A stretch of DNA of 64,000 nucleotides, taken from contig NZ_OY761553.1 in assembly GCF_963664735.1 (NCBI RefSeq), forward strand, positions 4,461,001 to 4,525,000, given 5' to 3'. This DNA is from an uncultured Cohaesibacter sp. Its GTDB lineage: Bacteria > Pseudomonadota > Alphaproteobacteria > Rhizobiales > Cohaesibacteraceae. A program made the position numbers and the translations under genes. The notes beneath the pieces are model-generated. The model was not told the origin of the DNA. It saw only the letters and a program-made list of their open reading frames with translations, and ran no database searches. Shown piece by piece: positions 54,729-63,193 of this stretch (positions are counted from its first letter, which is position 1; each line of letters begins with the position of its first letter).

Positions 54729-55379
54729 ATGAACGCCAAGGAAATTATCGCCCGAAGGGTTGCGAGGGAAGTCAAGGATGGCATGCTGGTGAATCTGGGT
54801 ATCGGTCTGCCCAGTCTGGTCGCCAACTATCTGCCCGATGATGTGGATGTGATGCTACAGGCAGAAAATGGTGTGGTCGGGCTTGGAGGCAAGCCTGCTC
54901 CCGGTTTCGAGAACAAGGACCTGACCGACGCTGGTGCCGGCTTTGTGTCTTCGGTGCCCGGCGCCGCCACGATCGATTCTGCTGTGTCTTTTGGTCTTAT
55001 TCGCGGTGGACATCTGGACATGACGGTGCTCGGAGGCTTGCAGGTGGATGAGAAAGGCCATCTGGCAAACTGGATGGTTCCGGGGAAAATGGTTCCTGGC
55101 ATGGGAGGTGCCATGGATCTGGTGGCCGGGGCCAAAAGGGTGATCGTCTCGATGGTGCATACGGCAAAAGGCGAGCCGAAGATCGTGCCCGAATGCACGT
55201 TGCCGCTTACCGCCGCACGCATGGTCTCTCTGATCGTCACGGAAATGGCCGTGATCAAGCCAACTGCAGAAGGCTTGGTGCTACGCGAGTTGGGGCCGGA
55301 CGTCACAATAGATCAAGTGCTGGCAGCCACAACGGCGAGGTTGATCATTCCGGCTGAAGTGCCGCACATGGCTATTTGA
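54729..55379 (+). CDS. atoA: 3-oxoacid (acetoacetate) CoA-transferase, subunit B
   Basis: 216-aa beta subunit with the N-terminal VNLGIGLPSLVANYLPDD, the catalytic Glu in MLQAENGVVGLG (about residue 48), GGHLDMTVLGGLQVDEKGHL, KMVPGMGGAMDLVAGAKRV and CTLPLTAARMVSLIVTEM. Together with subunit A it activates acetoacetate to acetoacetyl-CoA, which the facing thiolase cleaves to two acetyl-CoA. It ends in a bidirectional terminator. Confidence 0.93.
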   Translation: MNAKEIIARRVAREVKDGMLVNLGIGLPSLVANYLPDDVDVMLQAENGVVGLGGKPAPGFENKDLTDAGAGFVSSVPGAATIDSAVSFGLIRGGHLDMTVLGGLQVDEKGHLANWMVPGKMVPGMGGAMDLVAGAKRVIVSMVHTAKGEPKIVPECTLPLTAARMVSLIVTEMAVIKPTAEGLVLRELGPDVTIDQVLAATTARLIIPAEVPHMAI

Positions 55380-55404
55380 GCTATAAGGCAGTTTACAACG
55401 AAAA

Positions 55405-55431
55405 AGCCCCGCCGTTTTGGCTGGCGGGGCT
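55405..55431. terminator. Bidirectional terminator between atoA and the thiolase gene
   Basis: AGCCCCGCC and GGCGGGGCT form a 9-bp stem with a 9-nt loop. On the minus strand it is followed by TTTTT, serving the thiolase gene; on the plus strand the tail is weaker. Confidence 0.85.
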
Positions 55432-55463
55432 GAGTTTGGTTCCTGCTCGGTTTAACACGGGTG

Positions 55464-56639
55464 CTATGGACGCTCAACGCACATGGCGACGCCCATCCCG
55501 CCGCCAATGCAAAGCGTTGCAAGTCCTTTTTTGGCATTACGACGCTTCATTTCGAACAGAAGTGTGTTGAGGATGCGGCAGCCAGAGGCTCCAATCGGAT
55601 GGCCGATTGCTATGGCTCCTCCGTTGACGTTGACAATTTCAGGATCCCAGCCCATTTCTTTGGTCACCGCACAGGCCTGAGCGGCGAATGCTTCGTTTCC
55701 TTCAATCAGATCAAGGTCATCTACTGTCCAGCCAGCCTTTTCCAAAGCAATGCGGGAGGCATAGATCGGGCCGACACCCATGACCTTGGGGTCAAGGCCT
55801 GCCGTCGCATAGGAAACAATGCGGGCCAGAGGCTCGATGCCGCGCTTTTCTGCGTCGTCGGCTGACATGCAAAGGGTAACCGCAGAGCCGTCATTGATGC
55901 CGGAGGCGTTGCCTGCTGTCACTGTGCCGTCCTTGGTGAAGGCTGGGCGCAACTTCTGCAGATTTTCGATGGTCGTGCCCGGGCGGATGAATTCGTCTTT
56001 GTCAACGATGATCTCGCCTTTGCGGGTCTTTACCGTGAAGGGGACGATTTCGTCGTCAAAGCGACCCGCTTCCTGAGCTGCTGCGGCGTTTGTTTGCGAA
56101 CGCAAGGCAAGTTCGTCCTGCATTTCTCTGGTGATTTGCCACTGTTCAGCAACGTTTTCTGCTGTCTGGCCCATATGGTAGCCGTTGAATGCGTCCCACA
56201 AGCCGTCCCTGATCATGGTATCGATCATTTTCAGATCGCCCATTTTCTGGCCCTGACGAATATAGGCGGTATGAGGGGCCTGGGACATGCTTTCCTGTCC
56301 ACCGGCAGCCACGATCTTTGCATCGCCGAGCATGATATGCTGGGCGGCGAGGGCTACTGCGCGCAAGCCCGATCCGCAAACCTGATTGATACCCCACGCG
56401 GAACTCTCCAGAGGGAAGCCTGCATTGATGTGAGCTTGACGGGCGGGGTTTTGCCCCTGACTGGCGTTCAGCACTTGTCCCATGATGGTTTCAGAAACTT
56501 CGCTTGGGTCCACTCCTGCGCGTTCAACAACAGCCTTCAAGGCTGCTGCGCCCAGATCATGGGCTGGAACATTTGCGAAAGACCCTAGAAAACTCCCCAC
56601 AGCGGTTCGTGCTGCGGACGCGATTACGACATTGGTCAT
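55464..56639 (-). CDS. Acetyl-CoA acetyltransferase (thiolase)
   Basis: 391-aa biosynthetic-type thiolase. The acylated Cys is in [15 protein letters not shown] (Cys88), the second active-site block is [20 protein letters not shown] and the C-terminal Cys lies in [15 protein letters not shown]. The length and [16 protein letters not shown] start match AtoB/PhaA. GGAGGAG precedes the start. Facing the atoDA genes, it probably cleaves acetoacetyl-CoA, but it could also run in the direction of PHB synthesis; no phaB or phaC is in the window. Confidence 0.94.
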   Translation of the reverse strand: MTNVVIASAARTAVGSFLGSFANVPAHDLGAAALKAVVERAGVDPSEVSETIMGQVLNASQGQNPARQAHINAGFPLESSAWGINQVCGSGLRAVALAAQHIMLGDAKIVAAGGQESMSQAPHTAYIRQGQKMGDLKMIDTMIRDGLWDAFNGYHMGQTAENVAEQWQITREMQDELALRSQTNAAAAQEAGRFDDEIVPFTVKTRKGEIIVDKDEFIRPGTTIENLQKLRPAFTKDGTVTAGNASGINDGSAVTLCMSADDAEKRGIEPLARIVSYATAGLDPKVMGVGPIYASRIALEKAGWTVDDLDLIEGNEAFAAQACAVTKEMGWDPEIVNVNGGAIAIGHPIGASGCRILNTLLFEMKRRNAKKGLATLCIGGGMGVAMCVERP

Positions 56640-56862
56640 TTTGGAAGCTCCTCCGGCTTAATTCGACTGCTGCGTCCTCAATCTTGCTGCAGTGTTTGTT
56701 TGTTCTTGCCAATGAATGGCGATTAAGAACCGCCGAGCGAACATGGCTGCCCGGTCCTCCTCGGGCGTTTGGATCATGTGTCGCTTGGCGCATCGAGCCG
56801 GGAGTGTAATGTGGCCCCCAAATTCATGATATTAGGCATTTTGGTATTAGGCCTTGTGTTAC

Positions 56863-56892
56863 TATGCCTTGGTCGATATCGACCAAGGCATA
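56863..56892. repeat. Perfect 30-bp palindrome without spacer
   Basis: Two 15-bp arms, TATGCCTTGGTCGAT and its exact complement, abut with no loop. It is next to the HAD terminator and 224 bp upstream of the thiolase start. As DNA it could be a dimeric regulator site; as RNA, a long hairpin. Confidence 0.6.
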
Positions 56893-56914
56893 AAAACTCC
56901 CTCTTGAAAGGGAG
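56892..56914 (-). terminator. Rho-independent terminator of the HAD-hydrolase gene
   Basis: On the minus strand CTCCCT, a 6-nt loop and AGGGAG are followed by TTTTT, directly abutting the 30-bp palindrome. Confidence 0.7.
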
Positions 56915-57014
56915 AGTTTTGCACTCACAGAGTGTGCCTGATTGATGATGCATGGATGAGCGAGCACTCATAGGGTGCATCAAAACAAGCTGGATTGAAC
57001 TGCGGCCTGCAGCT

Positions 57015-58310
57015 TTATTGGCTGTCGGCGGATTGATGCTCCTCAATCCGGTCTTTTGCTTCCAACTGATCGATGATTTGCAAGAGCTCGATGGGGCTTG
57101 AAATCGTAAAGTCGGGTTTTTCAAGATCGTCTGCGGACTCTTTTTCCTGCCGTGGTGACCAATCCAGCCATACGGTGCTGAAGCCAAGTGCATTGGCTCC
57201 CCGGATATCTCGCGAGAGATTGTCTCCGAGCATGATCACTTGGCTGGTGTCTTCGGGCCTTAGGCCCAGTTGCATCAACGCTTCAATAAAAATGCGAGGG
57301 CTCGGCTTGGTTATGCCGCAGTTTTCCGAAATGGAAATCGCGTGGAAGTAATCCCAGAAACCATTTTTCTTCAGAACGTTATGGAAGCTCTCCTCAAGGC
57401 CATCCGCGACCAGTGCCAACAGATAGCCTCTTTCCTTGAGGGCGTCCAACAGCTGCCGGCTGGATTCAATTGATTTGGCCGAGAGCACCAGTCCATCCCG
57501 ATATTCGCTATAGATGCGGGTGCCTTCATCAATCAAGGTGTCGCCGCTATCGAGGAATACTGCTTTGATGCCCTTTTTATTCTTGCGCAGTCTTTCTGTC
57601 CTGTCCCTGATGAAGCGAGGGATGAGTATTTCAAGCTCGTTCCATGTTAGAAAAGGAACCTTGGAAAGGTCAAAGCTTTTCTCAAAACTGTAGCTGGGTG
57701 TGAAGCGCATTTGCTTGAGATAATCGCAGGCCAGAAAGTGATCATAAGGGGACAGAAAGCTCATGTGATCTTTGAATTCGGCAGGGATCTGGAAGCCGTC
57801 TATGGTTTCACTCTGGCTGCATGCGGCGTCCAGAAACTCACGCTTTGCAAGTATGTCTGCAGAGGCTGGGGCCAGCGCGTGCTTACCCGGTTCGCAGAAG
57901 AGGCGGATCTGGCGATCCTGCCAGTTGGACTGGCTGATGTCGATCATCTCACCATGAGCGCTGGCCGTGATATGAATAGGCACGTTATTTTCGTTCAAAT
58001 AAATCCAGACATGATCCAGTTCATAGAGATGTTGGATATCCCCGTTCCACCAGATGGCATATTCCAAAACACTTGAGGTGCGGTTCGGCGCCTTTGTGAA
58101 AGGATTCATATGGCGAAAGCTTGGGGATGGCTCGCCACGTTTCAAATGCGATATGCCCACCACGTGTGGTTCAAATGGCTCCAGTTTGTCACATAGAAGG
58201 ATCGGGGCCAGCTGCCTTGCCAACAGCGCAGTGGCAGCATCAATTCTCTGAGGCTGTTGAGTTGGTGCAAACGTCGTTTCGCTTTTTTCCATGCTGTCCT
58301 GGCTGTTCAT
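57015..58310 (-). CDS. HAD-superfamily hydrolase with an unassigned N-terminal domain
   Basis: 431 aa in two parts. The C-terminal ~200 residues are a HAD phosphatase: motif I KAVFLDSGDTLIDEGTRIY (Asp nucleophile; Gly in the usual second-Asp region), motif II LALVADG, motif III Lys in CGITKPSPRIFIEAL and motif IV VIMLGDNLSRDIRGANALG. The first ~230 residues contain LEYAIWWNGDIQHLYELDHV, VWIYLNENNVPIHITASAHG and FCEPGKHALAPA, a conserved-looking region I cannot name but associate loosely with HAD proteins of other phyla. The start may be GTG at 58325 or ATG at 58310. Substrate unknown; monocistronic. Confidence 0.85.
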   Translation of the reverse strand: MNSQDSMEKSETTFAPTQQPQRIDAATALLARQLAPILLCDKLEPFEPHVVGISHLKRGEPSPSFRHMNPFTKAPNRTSSVLEYAIWWNGDIQHLYELDHVWIYLNENNVPIHITASAHGEMIDISQSNWQDRQIRLFCEPGKHALAPASADILAKREFLDAACSQSETIDGFQIPAEFKDHMSFLSPYDHFLACDYLKQMRFTPSYSFEKSFDLSKVPFLTWNELEILIPRFIRDRTERLRKNKKGIKAVFLDSGDTLIDEGTRIYSEYRDGLVLSAKSIESSRQLLDALKERGYLLALVADGLEESFHNVLKKNGFWDYFHAISISENCGITKPSPRIFIEALMQLGLRPEDTSQVIMLGDNLSRDIRGANALGFSTVWLDWSPRQEKESADDLEKPDFTISSPIELLQIIDQLEAKDRIEEHQSADSQ

Positions 58311-58700
58311 CTCAATCTGTTCCACTTTCTGGTTTCTCTCGAAACATGAGCCATGGGAAACCGAAGTTAGCTATTCATCAGTTCCTTTGGGGGAGGGCTT
58401 TGATTTGATTGCGGTGCGCGGTAATTGTGCGTAATCTTTTGTTATAAAAGCCTTCCTCAAGCTCACGCTCGCCATATTAAACGCTCCTGTCTGAATTATG
58501 AAAAGTGCATTGGAGCGAATTGTTACAATTATTTTTATTTTGCTGTTGTTTGTCCAAAATTTCTGTGACGTTTCGTGCGTTTGTCGGTTCAATGTGGTCA
58601 TTAGGGCGCAGCAAATATTGTAGGCTGCAATTTCTTTTGGTTGTACTGTTTGGCTTAGATGGTCTGCCGTGAAGTTTTAAGGATACTGGGGGGAGATAAT
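58311..58700. other. Divergent promoter region between the HAD gene and the Ldh-family gene
   Basis: About 390 bp with AT-rich stretches at 58480-58570 and no supported gene. It should contain divergent promoters. I see no strong inverted repeat. Confidence 0.45.
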
Positions 58701-59765
58701 ATGGGTGAGAAATTACAGGTTTTTGATGCAGATGACCTAAAGGCATTTGCGCAGACTCTGCTGGAAACTGCGGGGCTTTCGTCAGATTTTAGCGGTACGG
58801 TTGCTGCGGTGTTGGTTGAGGGGGACCTGCTGGGGCACGATACGCACGGTCTTGCATTGCTGCCTGCATATCTGGCGTCGATCGAGGCGGGGGGTATGGC
58901 TCTTGAGGGGAATATCGAAATTCTGAATGAGCGGCCTGCTGTTGCTCTGTGGGATGGCAAAGGCCTGCCGGGGCCGTGGCTTGTCACCCGGGGCTTTCAA
59001 TGTGCTGTTGAAAAAGCCGCTATTTATGGAACCTATACACTGTCGATCCGCAACAGCCATCATACGGCAGGACTGGTTTCCTATCTCAAGCCCGTGGTCG
59101 ATAAGGGCTTCATGGCCATCATGAGCGTGTCGGACCCGACGGAGGGATGTGTGGCACCCTTTGGCGGCTGTGAGCCGGTGCTTTCGACCAATCCGTTTGC
59201 GGTTGGCTATCCTGCTGAAGGGGGAGCCGTATTGCTCGATATGAGCACGGGGCAAACCACCAATGGCATGGTAAAACGGCTTTATACTGAAAAGCGGATG
59301 TTTGCTCATGATTGGTTGATAACCCCAACGGGTGAGCCCAGTCGTGATCCATCAATCCGTTTTAATGATCCTGCGGGGGCGATCATGCCTTTGGGGGGCT
59401 TTGCCTCAGGACACAAGGGCACCGGGCTAGGCATGATGGTTGAAGCGCTCAGCCATGGACTATCGGGCTTTGGTCGCCATACGGCCCCTCAAGGCTGGGT
59501 CAACAATGTCTTTCTTCAGGTGATCGATCCTTCTGCGTTTGGTGGGCGTGAGACTTTTATGCAGGAGGCGGGATTTTTGTGTGATGCCATCCGCAACAGC
59601 AGATCTGCACAAAGCGATGGTGCGGCGCCGCGCGTTGCCGGTCAGCGCGCTCAACAAATAAGAGAAGAGCGACTTGCCAACGGTGTTCCGCTTTCGGCCA
59701 GTGTGTTGTCCGGTCTTGATCAATGGGCCGTAAAGCTCGGGTTGTCTTTGCCTTCTCCAAAATGA
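58701..59765 (+). CDS. Ldh-family (malate/L-lactate dehydrogenase-like) NAD(P)-dependent oxidoreductase
   Basis: 354-aa cytoplasmic dehydrogenase of the LDH2/AllD fold, unrelated to Rossmann lactate dehydrogenases. It has VEGDLLGHDTHGLALLPAYL (catalytic His, about 39-58), IRNSHHTAGLVSYLKP, GGCEPVLSTNPFAVGYPAEG, LLDMSTGQTTNGMV and GGFASGHKGTGLGMMVEALS. Members oxidise or reduce 2-hydroxy acids, ureidoglycolate, 2,3-diketogulonate or cyclic imino acids; the substrate is not readable here. GGGGGAGA precedes the ATG. The next gene encodes uronate dehydrogenase, suggesting a sugar-acid substrate. Confidence 0.88.
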   Translation: MGEKLQVFDADDLKAFAQTLLETAGLSSDFSGTVAAVLVEGDLLGHDTHGLALLPAYLASIEAGGMALEGNIEILNERPAVALWDGKGLPGPWLVTRGFQCAVEKAAIYGTYTLSIRNSHHTAGLVSYLKPVVDKGFMAIMSVSDPTEGCVAPFGGCEPVLSTNPFAVGYPAEGGAVLLDMSTGQTTNGMVKRLYTEKRMFAHDWLITPTGEPSRDPSIRFNDPAGAIMPLGGFASGHKGTGLGMMVEALSHGLSGFGRHTAPQGWVNNVFLQVIDPSAFGGRETFMQEAGFLCDAIRNSRSAQSDGAAPRVAGQRAQQIREERLANGVPLSASVLSGLDQWAVKLGLSLPSPK

Positions 59766-59816
59766 TCTGCGATGGCGTGGCTTTTAACAAATGGCTCAAG
59801 ATGGGAGGGTAATCAC

Positions 59817-60644
59817 ATGGGGCGGATCCTGTTAACCGGAGCGGCAGGGATGATCGGTACGGTGTTGGCAGATAAAATGCCCAAGGAGGGCGAAATCTGG
59901 CGCTTGACGGACCTGCATTCTCTTGCCCCTCGCAGTGAAAACGGGGTTGAGGTCATGCAGGGTGATTTGACAGATCCGGGATTTGCAAAAGAGCTTTGTT
60001 CCGGCGTTGAAGCGATCATCCATATGGCCGGAGAGCCGCGGGAGAGACGCTGGCCAGAGCTTGTCGAGCCCAATGTCACCTGTACTTTCAATCTTTGGCA
60101 AGCGGCCGCAGAGCAAGGGGTGGAGCGCATTATCTATGGTAGCTCAAACCATGTATTGGGCATGTATCCGGTTTCACAAAAGCTTGGGCTCGATGCGCCC
60201 TACCGGCCAGACTCTCGGTATGGTGTCACCAAGATGTTTGGCGAAGCGGTGGCGCGGCTTTATGCCGACAAGAATAATCTTAAAGCATTCATTATTCGCA
60301 TTGGCTCATTTCTTGATCGGCCGACAACGCGACGGCATATGAGAATGTGGATTTCTCATCGCGATATGTGCACTCTGGTGCGCCTGGGGCTTACTGCTGA
60401 CTATCATTGTGAAACCGTGTTTGGTATTTCAAACAATACAAATGCCAATTACGACAATAGCCGGGCATATGAGCTGGGCTATCGTCCTCAGGACAATGGA
60501 CAGGACTATGCCGGAGATATTCCGGATGATGATCTCGATCCAGATAGTCCAATCGTGACCTTGCAGGGCGGGTTTTCGTGTGGAAGAGATTTTTCCGGCG
60601 ATCTCTCCCTTTTGCTCGGAGCGCCCCCTTTGGAGAAGCAATGA
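59817..60644 (+). CDS. udh: Uronate dehydrogenase-like NAD-dependent SDR
   Basis: 275-aa extended SDR. It has RILLTGAAGMIGTVLADKM at the N terminus, GDLTDPGFAKELCSGVEAII, the catalytic Ser region IIYGSSNHVLGMYP, YGVTKMFGEAVARLYADK with Tyr/Lys, and the UDH-like WISHRDMCTLVRLGL and FGISNNTNANYDNSRAYELG. Uronate dehydrogenases oxidise D-galacturonate or D-glucuronate to aldarolactones. GGGAGG precedes the ATG. The stop overlaps the lactonase gene start by ATGA, giving the expected next step. Uronate specificity is inferred from motif similarity and context. Confidence 0.85.
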   Translation: MGRILLTGAAGMIGTVLADKMPKEGEIWRLTDLHSLAPRSENGVEVMQGDLTDPGFAKELCSGVEAIIHMAGEPRERRWPELVEPNVTCTFNLWQAAAEQGVERIIYGSSNHVLGMYPVSQKLGLDAPYRPDSRYGVTKMFGEAVARLYADKNNLKAFIIRIGSFLDRPTTRRHMRMWISHRDMCTLVRLGLTADYHCETVFGISNNTNANYDNSRAYELGYRPQDNGQDYAGDIPDDDLDPDSPIVTLQGGFSCGRDFSGDLSLLLGAPPLEKQ

Positions 60645-61624
60645 AAAGAAGAATTATAACTTGCCAATCCGGAGCGTTGGATATCTCCCTTCTGGAAATC
60701 AATACAGAGCAGTGGTCTGTTGAAGAACTCTGTTGCTTGCCTTTTGAGGGCGTCTTGGGAACATCTGCCGCGATGCCTGCCGTTCGGGGTGGTGATATGG
60801 TTTATGTGGCTTTTCGCGGCGAAAAGCCTTCGCTTCTAAGCTTCAGGCTTGATGAGAACAGACGCCGCATAGAGCAAGTGGGACATTTGGAAATTCCAGA
60901 AAGCTGCCCTTATCTCTCGATGAGCGAAAATGGAAAATTCCTGCTGGCAGCTGGCGGAAGCAGTGCGCTTTCGGTTTGCATTGGCGCTGATGGTGCTCTT
61001 GGCGCTGTCGTCTCGCGTGCCCCGCTGGGGGATCTGGCGCACTGTGTCCGCCAAAGCAACGGCAAGGTTTTTGGCACCGCCTGTCGGGACGATCTGTTGC
61101 GGCAATATAGTCTTGATGACGTGGACGGGACGCTGAAAGAATTGGCGCGCGTTTCCTTTCCAAAAGGCAGCGGTCCGCGCCATATCGTGCCATCTCAGGA
61201 TGGATGCCTTCTCTATATCATCACCGAAAATGCAGGAAGCATCTCTACGGTTTCTGTTGATGGCAAGGATGGTCCTGTTTTGCAAAGCGATGTCACCTTG
61301 ATCGATGACGCGAGCAAGATGTGGGCCGGAGATCTCGTCATGAGCCATGATGCTCATTTCCTGTTTGCTTCCGAACGGGCATCAGACCAGCTGGTTGCTA
61401 TAGAAATTGACGAAGAGGCGGGCCTTTTGAAGCCAGTTTATAGGGTTCAATCGCCCGACCATGTGCGCTCTCTTTTCGTTGCGCCTGACGACGGTTTTCT
61501 CGTTGCTATGGGGAATTTCGGCAATCAGGGCCGCGTTTATTCGATCGAGTGTGACGGAAGGCTTATTCCGAAAACGGATTTTCTGGCTGGCGATGGGCCT
61601 AGCTGGGTCCTTGGGGGTGATTGA
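60641..61624 (+). CDS. Lactonase of the 7-bladed beta-propeller (YbhE/Pgl) family
   Basis: 327-aa predicted cytoplasmic beta-propeller. Repeated blade-like segments such as SCPYLSMSENGKFLLAAGGS, GPRHIVPSQDGCLLYIITEN, DLVMSHDAHFLFASERASDQ and VRSLFVAPDDGFLVAMGNFG recur at about 45-50-residue intervals, as in 6-phosphogluconolactonase YbhE. Coupled to uronate dehydrogenase, it probably hydrolyses aldaro-1,4- or 1,5-lactones to galactarate or glucarate, a role usually filled by SMP-30-type lactonases. An upstream in-frame extension to 60578 is rejected because the ATG at 60641 overlaps the udh stop. Confidence 0.85.
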   Translation: MKRRIITCQSGALDISLLEINTEQWSVEELCCLPFEGVLGTSAAMPAVRGGDMVYVAFRGEKPSLLSFRLDENRRRIEQVGHLEIPESCPYLSMSENGKFLLAAGGSSALSVCIGADGALGAVVSRAPLGDLAHCVRQSNGKVFGTACRDDLLRQYSLDDVDGTLKELARVSFPKGSGPRHIVPSQDGCLLYIITENAGSISTVSVDGKDGPVLQSDVTLIDDASKMWAGDLVMSHDAHFLFASERASDQLVAIEIDEEAGLLKPVYRVQSPDHVRSLFVAPDDGFLVAMGNFGNQGRVYSIECDGRLIPKTDFLAGDGPSWVLGGD

Positions 61625-61824
61625 AACATCCTCGCGCTTCAATCTCGGAAGGAACGGGCGTTTCAGGCCCCGCGGCCTTGTTGCTGCTACGCAAGACGAG
61701 ACATTAGGACAATAATCGGGCTCGGACCGGAAAGCCTTATCTTCGCAGTCAACAGCGAAGGGGACACGGATCCGGAAGCCTGCAAGACAATTGTTGGCAA
61801 ATCGGCAAATGAGGTATTGGGATA

Positions 61825-63072
61825 ATGACACATCCGACATTCAGCAATCTGCGCATCGACATAGACCGATTGCTCGGGCGCCTTATGGCTTTGGGGCAGG
61901 ATGGTGCTCTTGAAGGAGGCGGTGTGTGTCGTTTGGCAATCAGTGATGCAGACAAAATGGGCCGTGATCGCGTGGTCGGTTGGATGAAGGAGCTGGGTCT
62001 CACCGTCACCATCGATAAAATAGGCAATCTCAAGGGCATTTTGCCAGGTCGCGAAGATTTGCCACCCGTGATGATCGGCTCTCACATCGATACTGTGGCC
62101 ACGGGCGGTCTTTATGACGGTAACCTTGGTGTGCTGGCCGGGTTGGAAGTGATTTCGGTCCTCAAGGACAGCGGCTATGTGCCGCTGCGCCCCATCGTGG
62201 TTGGGGCCTTCACGAATGAGGAAGGTTCCCGTTTTGCTCCTGATATTATGGGCAGCGCGGTGGATCGAGGTTCTCTGCCTCTGGAAGAGGCGTTGCTTTC
62301 CGAGGATGCTGAGGGTTTCGTGGTTGGCCAAGAGCTTGCTCGCATCGGTTATGCCGGAGAAACCGAGCCGGGGCAGATCAATCCCTATTGCTTCTTTGAA
62401 ATGCATGTGGAGCAAGGGCCTGTTCTGGAACAGGTCGGAGACCTGATTGGCGCTGTTACGGGTGTGCAAGGCATTTCCTGGACTGAATTTGTAATCGAAG
62501 GCGAGTCCAACCATGCTGGCACGACGCCGATGCCTTTGCGTCATGATGCGGGATTTGCAGCTGCCGCCGTTGCGGTTGCCGCGCGTAAGGTTGCCAATGA
62601 GATTGGTGGTGGTCAGGTTGTTACTGTCGGGGTCAATGAGCTTGATCCAAACCTTATTAACGTGATTGCACGCAAGGCCCGTTTGACGGTCGATATGCGC
62701 AATATCGATGAGGCCCGGCTCAGGCAGGCAGAAAGCATGCTTGCCGAGGAGATTGAGGCAATCTGTGAGGCGGAAGGCGTCAGTTACAAGGCGCGCAAGC
62801 TCGTTCGCTTCGAGCCGGTCATGTTCGATGCTTGTATGGTTGATCTGATTGCCCAGACCGCGAAAGAGCAGGGCTATGCTGTGCGCAAGATGCCGTCCGG
62901 TGCCGGTCATGATGCGCAGATGTTTGCCCCTACCTGCCCAACCGCGATGGTCTTTGTGCCGTCCAAGGGCGGGATCAGCCACAATGTGGAGGAATATACA
63001 GCGCCTGAAGAATTGCAGGCAGGAGCCAATGTGCTGCTGCAAGCTGTGCTGACCAAAGCAGAGGAGAAGTAA
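61825..63072 (+). CDS. M20-family Zn-dependent amidohydrolase (N-carbamoyl-L-amino acid hydrolase/allantoate amidohydrolase type)
   Basis: 415-aa cytoplasmic binuclear metalloenzyme. Metal ligands are visible in VMIGSHIDTVATGGLYDGNL (His/Asp, about 81-100), VGAFTNEEGSRFAPDIMGS (Glu-Glu) and FEMHVEQGPVLE (His). The dimer-domain pattern IEGESNHAGTTPMPLRHDAG and the C-terminal SGAGHDAQMFAPTCP and SHNVEEY complete the family. It hydrolyses N-carbamoyl amino acids, ureido acids or allantoate. It lies 200 bp after the lactonase gene and before a PLP-dependent enzyme, so it may start a separate nitrogen-related operon. Confidence 0.92.
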   Translation: MTHPTFSNLRIDIDRLLGRLMALGQDGALEGGGVCRLAISDADKMGRDRVVGWMKELGLTVTIDKIGNLKGILPGREDLPPVMIGSHIDTVATGGLYDGNLGVLAGLEVISVLKDSGYVPLRPIVVGAFTNEEGSRFAPDIMGSAVDRGSLPLEEALLSEDAEGFVVGQELARIGYAGETEPGQINPYCFFEMHVEQGPVLEQVGDLIGAVTGVQGISWTEFVIEGESNHAGTTPMPLRHDAGFAAAAVAVAARKVANEIGGGQVVTVGVNELDPNLINVIARKARLTVDMRNIDEARLRQAESMLAEEIEAICEAEGVSYKARKLVRFEPVMFDACMVDLIAQTAKEQGYAVRKMPSGAGHDAQMFAPTCPTAMVFVPSKGGISHNVEEYTAPEELQAGANVLLQAVLTKAEEK

Positions 63073-63193
63073 GGCTCTGGCGATGTCTTGCCTGCGTGGA
63101 GATGCCGTAGTTCAGATGGTGCCGAACTAGACCGTGTTTTCAGCGCTACCGAGAACCCGAAAATGAAACCCCGATTACCGAACCGAAAACACC

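Larger units (their letters stand above)
56640..57014. other. Intergenic region between the HAD gene and the thiolase gene, with a 30-bp palindrome
   Basis: About 375 bp. From the right it holds the terminator of the HAD gene, then a perfect 30-bp inverted repeat (56863-56892), then the thiolase promoter region. No coding sequence is supported. Confidence 0.55.

Noticed and set aside
61687-63042. 451-codon open frame on the minus strand opposite the M20 amidohydrolase
   Set aside because: It is antisense to a gene with intact metal-binding motifs, and its translation is rich in His/Arg/Gln with no recognisable domain. It is a codon-bias shadow.
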